Source: Antedon bifida
Lineage: Eukaryota; Echinodermata; Crinoidea; Comatulida; Antedonidae
Assembly: GCA_963402885.1 (NCBI GenBank)
Contig: OY727097.1
Span: 28,513,401-28,577,400, forward strand
Length of the DNA: 64,000 bases
Direction of reading: 5' to 3'
The position numbers were made by a program, and so were the translations under genes. Position 1 is the first letter of the stretch. Every line of letters starts with the position of its first letter. The notes under the pieces were generated by a model, which was not told where the DNA came from, searched no databases, and was given only the letters and a program-made list of their open reading frames with translations. Positions 24,856-37,107 of this stretch are shown piece after piece.

Positions 24856-25117
24856 TTCTTCATCATAATCATCTTCATCGTCATCATCATCTTCTTCATC
24901 ATAATCATCTTTTATCGTCATCATCATCTTCATCATTATCTTCATCATCATCATCATTGTCTTCTTCATCATCATCATCATTTCATCATCTTCGTCATCA
25001 TCGTCATTATCATCATCATCATTATCATCTTCATCATCATCATCATTTTCATCATCTTCCCCATTATCATCATCATCATTATCATCTTCATCATCATCAT
25101 CATCATTTCCATCACAA
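24690..25117. repeat. ATC/CAT trinucleotide microsatellite
   Basis: A long imperfect (ATC)n tract, nearly pure at 24779-24852 and broken by TTC, GTC and ATT variants elsewhere. It creates spurious poly-His, poly-Ile, poly-Ser and, on the minus strand, poly-Asp/poly-Met open frames with no flanking gene signal. Confidence 0.95.
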
Positions 25118-25713
25118 TAATTATTCATCTCCACCACCTTTCTCAGCATATAGCTACGTGTATCACTATCGTTTTCACAAACACAGTTTCACACTGCAGA
25201 GTGAAATCCGCTGAATTTGTTTCTACGCGTGCGTACTGTTGTGTCTTGTGGACATCAACAAGAAGATATATTGCAGCAGTAACTATACGTAACTCTTTAA
25301 TACAGCGCTCGTTATGCGCAATTTAAATAAATCTATACTGTTTTAAACTACCGAATGATATATTAGTTTATGGTTTTCGTGTGCAATATGAAATACCCTT
25401 AATTACAGCACAGCCTCTGTGACCTATACGTATTATACGTTACCTAATAAATATTGTTATGATCATTGATTTCGTCATTAGGTGCGATACATAGTGTGCA
25501 TATATAGTGGTTTGTGCAGTCAGTTTGAAATGACCAGCAGATATATATCAAGAGTATATTCGTCATTATGATGCCCATAATTTGTATAATAACTATTTAC
25601 CATTAATATCACTGTCACTCACATCACATACGATTACAATGGTCAATTGCATCTTCGTCAAAGCATTATGGCGTTTTTCGTACATCATCTTAGAATATAA
25701 ACACAATTCTTTA

Positions 25714-25910
25714 AGCTTGGTTCCCACTAGAGACGCAACCTACGCAACGTAAGAAAATGCCCTTCCAATAATTGTGTTTTCCCCCACCTGCGTGAAATCA
25801 AACCTGCGATTTTTGCAGCACTGTTGCGTCTTCGGTTCCCACTTGTGATTACGCAATACATCAGTTTGCGTCAATACGTCGCTGCGTTGCGTTCTAGTGG
25901 GAACCACGCT
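25714..25910. mobile_element. Family B MITE, long class
   Basis: 197 bp; ends AGCTTGGTTCCCACTAG and CTAGTGGGAACCACGCT, preceded by TTA and followed by TAA. Inner blocks CCTGCGTGAAATCAAA and GGTTCCCACTTGTGATTACG match the copy at 2091 closely. Confidence 0.88.
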
Positions 25911-26671
25911 TAAGTGTACATACGTATTCCTGCCCCACCCTTTCTAATCAATTACAGTACCTTATAATAATAACACAAAATCTACAGGGGAACGCTCTGG
26001 AAGACAATATACATGACATTAGCGGTTCTCCAGTCATTGTCATGCGGAATATACCTGACGTATTGATTATTAATACATTATGTATTATTATTATTATTTT
26101 TCCTATATAATACACTGAAATATATAAAACTTATAAAAAGCACCCTTTATTAGGTCACGAAAATCGTATTTATTATTGTTGTAGCAAAAAAATTATATTA
26201 ATAGATTTGAGAAAGAAACTGTAACACCATTAATGATTCTGAAACGGTACCAATAATTGGAGATGGTCCTTAGGGGCACAGACAAATCAAGGAGATAATG
26301 CAAGTACTAGTGCATCTGATCCCACCATTTCATACCAGCAATAATAGTCCAGTCTTAATACATTACTTAATATACATTCGTTGAAAGGTTAACTGTGAAT
26401 AACTAACACTGATATTCAGTGACGAGAACAGACCGTGTTAAATAAAAACAGTTTAGAGGAAAATGGCATTAGCATGATTATTTGATTTGTATGGGTTGTG
26501 GAATTGGAATGTGTTGTATGTAAATAAGAATTATATTGCATTTGTATAGTAGGTGTTATTGCTGTTTATATTGTGGAATTTATAAGTACCCGTATGTTTC
26601 CGTAATAACAATATTTTTCATGACGTGATGTATTTCTAATGCTGTTATAAGTGCATTCAGATTCAAATTTG

Positions 26672-26930
26672 TCATATTATTTTTGTATTACATTATTTTG
26701 CTTGGTGTAACGTAATTACGTCAGATGATCTGATAACTACTTATTCATATTATTTTTGTATTACATTTATTTTGCTTGGTCTAACGTAATTACGTCAGAT
26801 GATCTGATAACTACTCATTTTTGTATACTACCGAATACAAACGTTGATGCACGCGTAAATAGATTATTTTTGTATAACATTTTATTTTGCTTGGTCTAAC
26901 GTAATTACGTCAGATGATCTGATAACTAAC
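26672..26930. repeat. Three direct copies of a ~70-base unit with palindromes
   Basis: Copies at about 26672-26741, 26746-26815 and 26863-26930. Each has ATTATTTTTGTAT, TTATTTTGCTTGG, then the palindromic block TAACGTAATTACGTCA and CAGATGATCTGATAACTA. The palindromic core is the best conserved part. Confidence 0.88.
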
Positions 26931-27459
26931 CATTTGTGTGTACGCGTAAATAAATGTGTATCACGGTTTGTACGCGCGCGTTTTAGTTGTCATAGAAAGA
27001 AAATACCGCACTACATGCATTTACCCTGATAAAATCAAACGTAACAACCGTTAGTCTATCACCAGTGCGTTTTCTAAATAAAATTATATTTTAGATATAC
27101 GATAGCTTACACAAAGTACACGTAATTTCAATTACAGTACGATCAATCAGAATGCTGATAAAACAGCAGTAGTAACTTTTGTGTGAGTAGCAACAATAGT
27201 CATTTTAGATTACATAAAGCAATCGTAATTCATCTCTGTTTTCTTAATTATCAGTTACAATAGAACGCTGTATATATTTCCAGAATAATAAACATATATG
27301 TTTCGACGAATCAACTTGAAATCCATTATATTTGCGTTATCTCTCAGTGAACGTTTATTAACGTATTTTCCCAAAAAAAAAAAAATAATAGAATAACCCT
27401 CATTTGTTCGTATTTATTCATTTGAATGTTTTTGGCAATGTCAGTATACTGTGTTCTTA

Positions 27460-27620
27460 AGCTGTGTCTACACTATCAAACTAGTTTGACAAAAAAGTGT
27501 GATGTGCCCAAATATGGTAGTGATATGCCCAAATATGGTAGTGATATGACATCATTATGTCCATATATATGGGCACATCACATTTTTTGTCACATACAGT
27601 TTGATAGTGTAGACAGGGCT
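27460..27620. mobile_element. Family A MITE with TTA duplication
   Basis: 161 bp; ends AGCTGTGTCTACACTATC and GATAGTGTAGACAGGGCT, flanked by TTA at 27457-27459 and 27621-27623. The inner CCAAATATGGTAGTGATATG occurs twice. Confidence 0.9.
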
Positions 27621-29095
27621 TTAAAGTGTGTTAGTATTGTGTTCTTTTAGAGAATGTTCTCGTTTAACAGAAACGAAAGATGAATAAGCTATCCATCTTA
27701 GTTAACGACCATCTTCCATTTGCATATAGTTATTTTGGTCTTTCTTTTTTCAATCTGTTCATCAAGCGATCGATCGCTTCCTTCATATATATCATCTAGG
27801 CCATCATCTTGTTTATACTCATCATTCGACCAAATATGTAGTGGAAATGTGGTGGTTGCTTACCAGTTTAAGGGGATTGGTTCAAATCGTGGTCAAGCCT
27901 AAAGAGTAATCGTCATGTGATTTCCAATTGCTGTTGCGTGATGCAATACAAATACTGAATCCTACTTATTCTTATCCTAATTTTTCTTTATTATCATGAT
28001 AGTTATTAATATAATACGTTAGTTAGTTGGTATTGCACATTAATCTAATAAAAACAACAACATGGAGCATTACGTTCATTTATGTCGCCCATAATGCATC
28101 ATTAACTATCGATCTGTATGTCATCAATCCATTTACCCCTGCAACCATTATTTTTAACAAATCCGCCTACAAATAAGTATGGCGAGCCGAAGTGACATTT
28201 AATTGAAAGATAGTTTGAATTGTTGATTTTTCATCGATAAATGCTCGAAGATAGAAAATACAATTTAAAACAAAATGTTTAGGTAAAGAAATGTTTGTTT
28301 GATATATGTATAGTTTTGGTAATTAGTCCGCCGTATATTGCCATTGAGCTAATTCGGGGAGCGATTGCATGCGGGGAACTGTTAGTATTTTACAAAAATG
28401 GCGTTCCATAGTTCAATAAACTGTCGATCAGTAAAGCATTCGTTTTGTTGGAGAACCGGTGTTATTTTTAAGCACTCGATGGTGTATTCGCATTCCCGTT
28501 TTAGGTTAAGTGACGTTACTGGGTAGAATCTCCCTGACTGACTTATGGCTGTTTTCATAATAAACATACAAGTAGATGTAATCTGTACTGGTGCAAAATG
28601 TTTGTTTCTCAGCACGATCTATACTTCACTGATGATCGACATAACACATACGATCCATTAGGCCTGTTTTCAGGATGGGGTCGTTCAATCAACTTTTAAA
28701 TTAATTCTGTGCACCAGAGGTTATTATGTTTATTTAAAATGTATAAACATAATTTACGACGATGTTCAAGAGGGCCACAATACCAAATTATAAATATTTC
28801 AATTTTCTGACAACTGAGATCTTTAATTTAGGTCAGTTAGAACGGTTCAGTCACAAAAGTCCATTAACGTTCTGGTACTCCTTAAAGGGGAACTCCGGGG
28901 TTACGATATTTATTTATAAATATACATGGGTCATTGGACATCTAATACGGGGGTACTGTAGTGTACAATTAAAAACAGTTTAGAAAGAAAATCAGAATAC
29001 TAGAATCCATAATGGTTTTAGAAAGATTTTTCATTCCATCAAAAATGATTCCTGATTGAAATGTTATATTAGTGGTTGTGATGATTTACTTGTGC

Positions 29096-29110
29096 CCCCC
29101 CCCCCCCCAC
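29096..29110. repeat. Poly-C run
   Basis: About 14 C in a row, then CACC. Simple sequence. Confidence 0.8.
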
Positions 29111-29704
29111 CATTAGTACAATGCAGCATTCAAACACAAATGAGATTTAAATTATTTTTATTTTGTTTGTAAACCTATGATATTGTTTTTTGAATTTATT
29201 ATTAATATAATTATTCTTGTTGTAGATGTGATAAAGTAGTAAGTATTTGGCAAATAATTAATCTCATAATATTATATTGTACGTACTCCTTTAACAATGT
29301 AAACCGTTTGAATGGCGCCCCCTATATTGTGATAACTTAATAGACGTTAATAAAAACTTTTAATTGTATTATACAGTGAACCCAGATGTTATATTATAAT
29401 ATATTCGTTAGGAAATTTTACACATATTGCTTTAATTAATAATATAGACATAGTTGCCTTGGTAACAGCGCGTACCGCGTCTTAGCTTGTACATTTTGTC
29501 ATATATTATTAATGATTGTATATTTTAAAACAACGGTTATTGGATTATGATTGAAAATGTTATGAGTACAAAAACGAAGCAACTGCATTCAGAGTCCACA
29601 CAATAAAAAAAGCCAATTTCATCAGCATACGATTTATGATTTAAATAACACGTTCTGACGCAAATTGAAAAGCCGTCCGTGTTCGCGACTTGATTGAAAA
29701 ACGG

Positions 29705-29955
29705 GTTTTAATGAAGCTAGATTTCTTTAGTCATACCACGTGATAAGACGCGTATTTGTCACTCGCGTCGAAACATTGATGAAGGCGGTAACGATTTGTA
29801 TATGCGCGCGACAACGCATTCTTAAAACGCCGTGCCGATGATTTAACGAAACTAGATTGATTTAGCGACGCCGCACGAAAAGAGGCGTATTTTACACTCG
29901 CGTCAAAACCTTTATAAATGTGGTAACGATTTTTGTACGCGCGCGTCTAAGCATT
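29705..29955. repeat. Diverged direct duplication of ~120 bases with ACGCG-rich blocks
   Basis: Copies at about 29705-29830 and 29839-29955 share AAGCTAGATT / AAACTAGATT, GCGTATTT, CACTCGCGTC, GGTAACGATTT and a GCGCGCG block. CpG-rich compared with the region. Confidence 0.7.
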
Positions 29956-30755
29956 ATGGTTATGTCGTGCTGATTATTATTTCGTCTTATAAATAGTAAA
30001 AATAATTTTCTGCATGCTGAAAATGTTACCTTTGCGAGCTTTCAAACAGCCACGATTAGAAGCTGTCTGCAGCATTCCAAGCAAGTCAGTTTGGTATGCA
30101 CTTTGTAATTTTTAAATTGATGACAGATTCGTTGAAGTTCGTTGCTTATTTATTTCAATACAAGTAATGAAATAAGTGCGCGTGAACATTTATGATTAAT
30201 TACACGCGATATATAAAGTGTTTTCATTTTTTTTTATTTGATGACCTAAAGAAACATAGTGTTGTGTTCTTTCGGTAAAAGGTATTTCCTTTACCATCAC
30301 GTTGAATCACAGTATAAGATCCACATGGTACTCTGTGCAAGCTGAAATTGTAAACAATGTGCATCTTTTGTGGAAAACTTGAAAAATCGTCAACAACTTG
30401 TTATTAAGTATAGATGACACTTCGGCAAGAATTTGTATTTCATTATATATGAACGTACTTACTATACGTTCGATACTAATTAATTACTAAAGAAACGATA
30501 GAAATAGAGCTACAATGTTATAAGTAAAGTCAATTAAAACGGTTAATTAAATCAATTTGAGTAAACAGTTGCTGACGTCGGCTTCTTTAGAGGTCAAGAA
30601 TTCAATCAGAGGTAATCTCTCCCTGTCCATTTTCAAAATGATTGAAAGATGGGTTGGTCCGTCATCAAAATATCGTTTTTCTATCGGTCTAGCTACGGTC
30701 ATTTCATCACGTAGATGAACGCAACAAAAGTTCAATGCACACATTTTTAGCTAAT

Positions 30756-30874
30756 ACTGTACTATCAAACTATGTTTGACAACAAAGTGTGATGTGCCAA
30801 AAAATGGTAGTGATATATGACATGGGCACATCGTTTTTTTTGTCACTATACAGATTGATAGTGTAGACAGAGGT
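30756..30874. mobile_element. Family A MITE abutting a family B MITE
   Basis: Shortened family A copy: ACTATCAAACTATGTTTGAC at the left, GATAGTGTAGACAGAGGT at the right, then TTA, after which the family B copy starts with no gap. Confidence 0.8.
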
Positions 30875-30877
30875 TTA

Positions 30878-31088
30878 AGCGTGGTTCCCACTAGAATGCA
30901 ACGCAACGTAACGCAGCGACGTATCGACGCAAAGTGCTGTATTGCGTAATCACAAGTGGGAACCGACGATGCAATAGTGCTGCAAACATCGAAGGTTTGA
31001 TTTCACGTAGGCGGGGTCAAACGCAATGATTGGAAGGGCATTTTCTTACGTTGCGTAGATTGCGTTACGTTGCGTCGCTAGTGGAAAG
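30878..31088. mobile_element. Family B MITE, long class, reverse orientation
   Basis: Starts AGCGTGGTTCCCACTAGAAT; contains TTGCGTAATCACAAGTGGGA and TTTGATTTCACG, the reverse complement order of the copy at 25714. The right end (GCGTCGCTAGTGG) has lost its last bases. Confidence 0.85.
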
Positions 31089-33981
31089 TATGTTCACATG
31101 TAATATATACTAGGCCTATAACAAAAGTACAAACGGATAAATAAATCTAACGTTGCCACGTAAGAAATATGCACAAAGATAAAAGCAAGGAAGAATGAAT
31201 TCTCTCTGTTATATAGAAGTTTTTAATAAAAAGTACACTATTTTATTCCGTCTTAATATCAGCAATTCAAATTATATTTTGTTGAATTTATCAAATATGA
31301 TTTTGGATTTAAGGGGTTGTCGGTGCATCTTTAATCGGATCAATAATGTAAAAGTGTAAGCGTACAGTAATTAAAGGAGAAGTTTCGTATCTTGTCTAGC
31401 GCATCATCCTTGCCTCAGGTCAACAATTCGTTGCAAGGTAAACGATGTCAGTAAAGACGGAGAGAAGAATACGAAACGGAAAGATGGTTTCTATAGTTGA
31501 AATCATGCCCTGCAGAGAACATTAGTAAATGAAGTGTATTATGTATTTTACCAACGTGAACGTTAAAGTAGTTCGTATTCGTGTTTCGTTGTTACACTGA
31601 TTTCCCTGATGTCGGTGATTTTAGCCCGACTCAGCCTCAGGACTACATCATTATAAGATTAGCTTTTGTGTAACCTTTTAAAAGATAAACCTACTATTCA
31701 ATATAACTTATAACTATTAAAAAAAAATATATGTGGTAATAACAGTCAGTGTTTTTAACTTACGAATGTGAATTCGTAGGTTCGTTCCATGGCATACTTC
31801 TATTGGTATTCTATTCAACGTAGTTTTTGAAGCCCCGAGAAATCTTTAGAAAAATATTTTTTTTTTGTTTCAACAACTTCAGACTGTAAATGGTGTTGTT
31901 GGGTCATGAGAAACTCTAGTACCTGTCACATTATTGACCCTTGACCTCTGCGATTAGCAGGTAAGCTATAGAGTTTATGTCAAAGTTACGGTGTCTTTAA
32001 AAAATGTCCAATTACCGAATTATTTTAAAATAAAACTCTTCATTCACTTTAATCTCCCAACTACAAAGCTGAGAGCAAATGATGTTTGTGAATAATCGAA
32101 GAAGAGAAACAGTTGCAATACATTATTAACACAAGAAGATGATTGTGGTAACTTCCTGTATCATTGCGCACTTAACCTACGTTTGACAGGTTAATTACAC
32201 AGTAAGTCCCCCGTTAATACATCAGCAAATAGTTATATGCAAACCGAAAGTACTAAATCCAATAAATAAAGAAAAATCCAGAGACTAATATTCTGGTACG
32301 AGTCATACAAAATGTTGCAGAATATAAATTTAGACTATAGGATATTGCGCAGGGAAAATAGTTGAGGGCGGTTTCTAACCCTTTCTATATTATGTGGGCC
32401 ACCAGCAGTGCGCGCCACTGTTCCAGATATAATTATTTGGATTGAGCATTCTCATGATTTGTATATGTATATAATCTGTCTTCATTTTGATGATAGTTGC
32501 TCGCAGTCATCAACTTTTGATGATGCCATAGCAGTCGTTATAGTTTTGATCTTTGAAACGCAAAACGCGTTTTTCATTTTCAATGCGTTTAGTTCACTCA
32601 GCAGTTGTTCGTGTATTTTCTTTAAAAGCAAAATAACTTAGATGGTTAAAACACCGAGGGAGCCGTAAAAGGCAACCGGCGTCACAATCTAGTGACATCG
32701 TGCATTTAACCGGTTATGGCACGTAAGTCACAGGGTAATTTAGGTGCCGGTGCGTAAGCGCTAAATCATTATGTCACGAACACACGCACAAAATGTTCAT
32801 CATTATAAATTTTAACTAATCTTTACTCAGAAATATAATAAAACATTTTAAGAACTACGTTTTGAAAGGATGTCGGGTAAAGTGTAAATCGAAAACGTGA
32901 ACTCCCGATCGATTTCCCGAACATTTCCTCTCTGCGTTCCGACTTGACCCGCTTCTCGGACTCCGTTGTCCACCTCATGAAAACACCGTAAAAAACACGT
33001 GACGTGGTTGAATTAATAACCCCTGATTATAACCTGATAATGCAATTATTAAGTAATTATTATCCAGATAAATAGACTGTTAAACAGAGTAAACAAGATA
33101 AGGTATTGTGGGGGCTAAGCGTGACAGAATCAACAGAATAACCGTTCTACTGGTTTTAATAATATAAAGGCTTGTTTGTTGTGTGTGCATGAACCATACA
33201 ACTTTCAAAACGTGTGTCCTAACGTTTGTAATTAAAGTAATGTCATTTTAGTTTGACACACGCACACACAGAACGTAAATGGTTGCTTATCTAATAAGTT
33301 TCGTTTACCAAAGGATATAATTCAAGATTGTTTTGCTTATCAAGATCCTATAGTAACGAGAGTAGTAATGTGGGAGTTGAACCAACCCATTGTAACCACA
33401 TACTTGAAGCCACTCTGACAGATTATACTTTTAAAAAAGCGTTATATGTGTGGTTCACGTGTTTGCGATTGGTTCATACAGAAAAGGTCCTGGTGCCTAC
33501 CACCGAACATGATAACCAGCCCTCATCGTGACACGCGCGTCTGAATGATGATACAGTACACGGTACAGCTTTTGAACGCGCGCATCAACTTTATGTTACA
33601 TTCGTAGTGTCACCAACGATTTATATCCGCTGCTAACGTTGATATCAATATCATAAACTAACATAACACGGCACTTAAACAGAAGCGTTCTGTTGTTATA
33701 TATAATAAAACATTATAAATGATTCGTTTTCTAGATCGTGATAGAACATCGATAATTTAAACATTATGAAGCCTCTTATTTCAACATCAGACAGTTGCTT
33801 TGTGCTGTTCGTAGATATAAATCAAACGCAAACGTGACATATACCATATATGATTGTTTGCTTTAAGTAATGATATAAAATTAAGAAATATAATAATAGA
33901 ATAATATAATAATTGTCTTAACAATTTACGCAGTAGCTAGTCATGCGAGGAAAGCAATTATTGTTAAATGACATTACTTAC

Positions 33982-33984
33982 CAT
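33982..33984 (-). CDS. GUCY1B1: Candidate GUCY1B1 exon 1 coding part (initiator ATG only)
   Basis: The beta protein needs a Met codon ending an exon in phase 0. At 33984-33982 the minus strand reads ACAATG|GTAAGT: an ATG with A at -3, immediately followed by a perfect consensus donor. It was the strongest ATG-plus-GTAAGT junction I noticed between exon 2 and the alpha gene. Other ATG-GT matches exist (for example near 25600, 30290 and 43750) with weaker donors. Adding one Met puts the haem histidine at residue 105 as in mammals. The choice of this ATG over others remains inference. Confidence 0.4.
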
Positions 33985-34954
33985 TGTTATATTTCTGTGT
34001 ACTCTTTACTCAAACTCAGTCAGTGAAGTCTTTACGAATGCTAGAAATATCACTTAACATGGAATGATATCGGCATACCCGTTGGAGATACTTCGTCCGA
34101 TAAAAACAATTAGCCACGATGCTTATTCCTACGCTTTTTGGCCAAGCAAAACCCGACCGTTGTCAGTGTGTGTAAGCAACTAGGGAAGATAGGAGAAGCG
34201 TGAGGCTTGGGCTCGATACGATCGGCTGGTTTCGGATGAATTTACATTGGCGCTGTTTACACATTTCCAATAACTCGGTTCAGCGGTCACAACGCTGGAT
34301 TATACAGATTGCAGGGTGCATATTTGTGATAGGAAGATTATAAGCTAAAATGATGAGTTATCCTCCGTAATTATAGGCTTTCCATGTCGGCCATTTGGTT
34401 GATGTCATCCATGTATCTATTTGAGAGTGAAATAGAGTTCCATTGAAAAATCATAGGGAGTAGTCGGGGATGGCCAGACCTTTGCCTAGAGTGTCTATAA
34501 TGTTAATATTTGTTTTCAAATTACTGCATCGCCCTGATACTGAGTTATTGCCATTCGTACTCTGTCTATCCGATTGCTATTCGCACTATTTCAATCTCAC
34601 ACTCTATCATTCTTATTCTATGATCTCCGAGAAACCAATTTGTTTTTCACTGCCGATCCTTGTGGAAATCTAAGAAAAGTCTCATATTTCATTATAATAT
34701 AGTATTTTATAGTATTGTCGTTAAATGATGAAAAATGTGTGTAAAAGCCTTTCTGTATTTTGGTCTTAACTTGTGTAGGCCTACTACAAAGTGGTAAGCT
34801 TGTATATGCAGGAATATAGGCCCATTATCAGTTGAGGAGGGAGGGGGAACCTTTGGGATTATTGGAAGGTCAGGTCAAGTAGAAGTTGATCTAGGCTGTC
34901 GACGATTTATAGAACATATGCTTTTAAACGAACGACAAACATTTGTTACAGTAC

Positions 34955-35068
34955 AAACATAAAATGTACAAAAATAAAATTTAAAAAATTAAATGTACAA
35001 AAATAAAATGTACAAAAAATAAATTTACAAAAATAAAATGTACACAAATAAAATGTACAAAAATATCC
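34955..35068. repeat. Short tandem repeat, unit near AAAATGTACAAAAATA
   Basis: About six imperfect units of 15-18 bases. Confidence 0.85.
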
Positions 35069-35855
35069 AACGTATATTTCCCAAATTCTACTAACAAAAT
35101 TATTTTGGAATTATTTCTTTCGAGATGAAGTTAAAAAAAGGAATTTTGGAAGTCTTCTTTTTATTGATGAGTTTAAAAAAATGTTTTTGGTTTCAGAGCA
35201 GGTGCTACTGAAGTTGTGCAAAAAAGAGAAAAGGGCGATATAAGTGTTTGAATCACTCAAGATAAATGTCATTATGAAATTCAATTATAATCTCCATATG
35301 TATATGCAGTCACACAGGAAATATACATATAATTGCTGTAATAACTGTTGTTTAATTAGAATAATTAATTCCCATTGAAAACCGAACTATCAGACTGATA
35401 AGGACGTCCATTGTTTTCCTCTATAAAAAAAAAATGATTAAACAATTACGATAACTCTAATAGCACAAGTTCGTATTTCATATGCTTTTATTCAACCTTC
35501 ATCACATTAGTTTCTTCTATGTACACAATTGCTTTTAAAAGTAAAATCAATATAAATAATTACTGTATGAATTACTGCTTACTTTTCACCTTGAAGATGT
35601 TAAAAATACTTAACATTATGAGCCGCATTTTTGGAAGGTACGGTATATATTACGGTAATGTAAGTAATGGTAGTGCAATATTGTTGATGATCTGAACGAT
35701 CGACTAATAAATTACGGTAAAATGCAATTTCCATGACTGAAAATATCAGATAATGATGTTAATTAAAAAATGTATATTAAAAAAAAAATAAAAATTGTGA
35801 TATTAAAGATTTGACGCGCGCGTTCAAACACTAATACCTATTAGACTTGTGCATA

Positions 35856-35995
35856 CGTGCGTCAGCTTTATGTTACGATTGTTTATACGGTGCGCCAGAT
35901 TTATGTTACGCATAAGTATGCGTGCGCCAGATTTATGTTACGCATAAGTAGTCGTGCGCCATATTTATGTTACGCGTGAGTATGTGTGCGTCAGC
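35856..35995. repeat. Tandem repeat of ~33 bases
   Basis: Units such as GCGCCAGATTTATGTTACGC followed by ATAAGTATGCGT; about four, the outer ones diverged (GCGTCAGCTTTATGTTACG). The array ends against a family B fragment. Confidence 0.85.
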
Positions 35996-36002
35996 TTATT
36001 AC

Positions 36003-36100
36003 GCTTGATTGACTTCGAATAAGCAAGTGCTTGTGATTAGTCAAATCACTCACGTTACTTTACGTCATTGTTTTACGTCTCTCTGTGGGAACCAAACATT
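36003..36100. mobile_element. Family B MITE fragment (right half)
   Basis: TGCTTGTGATTAGTCAAATC, then TTTACGTC and TCTGTGGGAACCAAAC. The left half is replaced by the 33-base repeat array. Confidence 0.75.
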
Positions 36101-36303
36101 ATGTGAAATAAAAACGAACGAACGATTACGGTTATGTCATCTTTATGTCTGAAGTTGAGTGTGAAGCCACATTTAAGTTGTGTTGTTTTCAGTCTGAGTT
36201 ATTATTATTAATAATCTAAATAGGTGACATAATTCACTTTATTTTGTACGGCACTTCAACAAATATTGTATAATATAGCCGGTATCAAGAACCCTGTGCC
36301 TAA

Positions 36304-36628
36304 AGCTTGGTTCCCACTAGCGACGCAGCGTAACGCAACCTACCTGCGTGAAATCCAACCTGCGATGTTTGCAGCACTGTTGCATCGTCGGTTAAGGTTA
36401 AGCTTGGTTCCCACTAGAACGCAACGCAATGACGTAAGCCACAACGCAAGCGAATTGGATTATTCGAACCGTTCCTTGTAATTGGTCAATTCTCGTGCGT
36501 TGTGTCTTACGTCCTTGCGTTGCGTTATATGGGGAACCAATCTTTACCACTTATGATTACGCAATACATCATTTTGCGTCGATACGTCGCTGAGTTGCGT
36601 TACGTTACGTTCTAGTGGGAACCACGCT
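36304..36628. mobile_element. Family B long-class MITE split by a second element
   Basis: Outer element begins AGCTTGGTTCCCACTAG and ends CTAGTGGGAACCACGCT, flanked by TAA at 36301-36303 and 36629-36631. It reads normally to GCATCGTCGGTTA and resumes at 36544 with TTACCACTTATGATTACG. The interruption is the inner element at 36401-36543. Confidence 0.9.
36401..36543. mobile_element. Family B short-class MITE nested inside a long-class copy
   Basis: Starts AGCTTGGTTCCCACTAG, ends TGGGGAACCAATCT, flanked by TTA at 36398-36400 and 36544-36546. The host element has TTC/TTA at that place, so the TTA is a true target duplication. Confidence 0.9.
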
Positions 36629-37107
36629 TAACGAAAGATTACTCTCTGTTCATTAGAGTATACTTGATAAATGCAAGACAGTCCGTCATACATTTTAATG
36701 TAATGACAAAATGTTTTCTTTTTGTAAACACCAATGCATAATAAATAATGAAAATTCATGCATTTTTAATATCATTCCTCATATCACAAGTCTGTGCTAT
36801 ATTGATATAAAGAAAGTGGCGCGAATATTGATATCGAATCAATTTGTTTACAGAAGCTATTTTAAAATTTTGATTAGATTGTTTTTATTGGTTGTATCGA
36901 TCTGAGTTTTTAGGTATTATTACATGTAACGTTATTAGGTCTTGGAAAATAAAAAAAAACATTTTTGTATTGTGTTATTATTAATGTGTTTTACTAAAAA
37001 TTAAAACATTTTTCATTAGTGACTTGAAAATGGTAATATAAATGCATAATAATAAAAAAGCATAGTATAGTGAAAAAACAACGGTGCAATTCCTCGTACC
37101 TATGTTA

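Larger units (their letters stand above)
21554..33981 (-). other. Presumed first intron of GUCY1B1 (12.4 kb)
   Basis: An intron only if the candidate start exon at 33982 is right; otherwise intron plus upstream flank. Contains a minisatellite, an ATC microsatellite, several MITEs and local duplications, but no supported exon. I see nothing distinctive in about 28000-29080 and 31090-33980. Confidence 0.5.
56..33984 (-). other. GUCY1B1: Soluble guanylate cyclase beta-1 gene, overall span (3' end outside window)
   Basis: Gene-level entry. In transcription order the coding exons are 33984-33982 (candidate, ATG only), 21553-21480, 7065-6965, 3833-2855, 985-760 and 196-56. Phases agree at every junction: phase 0 after the Met, then 2, 1, 2, 0, with phase 0 at the last donor. 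The spliced product is 508 residues to the window edge; the vertebrate protein is about 620, so roughly the last 110 residues (end of the cyclase domain) lie left of position 1. Domain order is haem-binding HNOB (about 2-165), PAS-like HNOBA (about 212-335), coiled coil (about 340-385), then the class III cyclase domain from about 395. The family is a cytosolic NO receptor making cGMP from GTP as a heterodimer with an alpha subunit, whose gene lies just upstream here. Exon assignments come from direct translation and comparison with the known family; only the first exon is tentative. Confidence 0.9.

Noticed and set aside
24690-25117. CRISPR-like array
   Set aside because: Simple trinucleotide repeats without spacers, in animal DNA. 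The 22629 array likewise has no unique spacers.
24590-25326. Long open frames rich in His, Ile, Ser, Asp or Met
   Set aside because: Translations of an ATC microsatellite on both strands; no flanking exon or domain.
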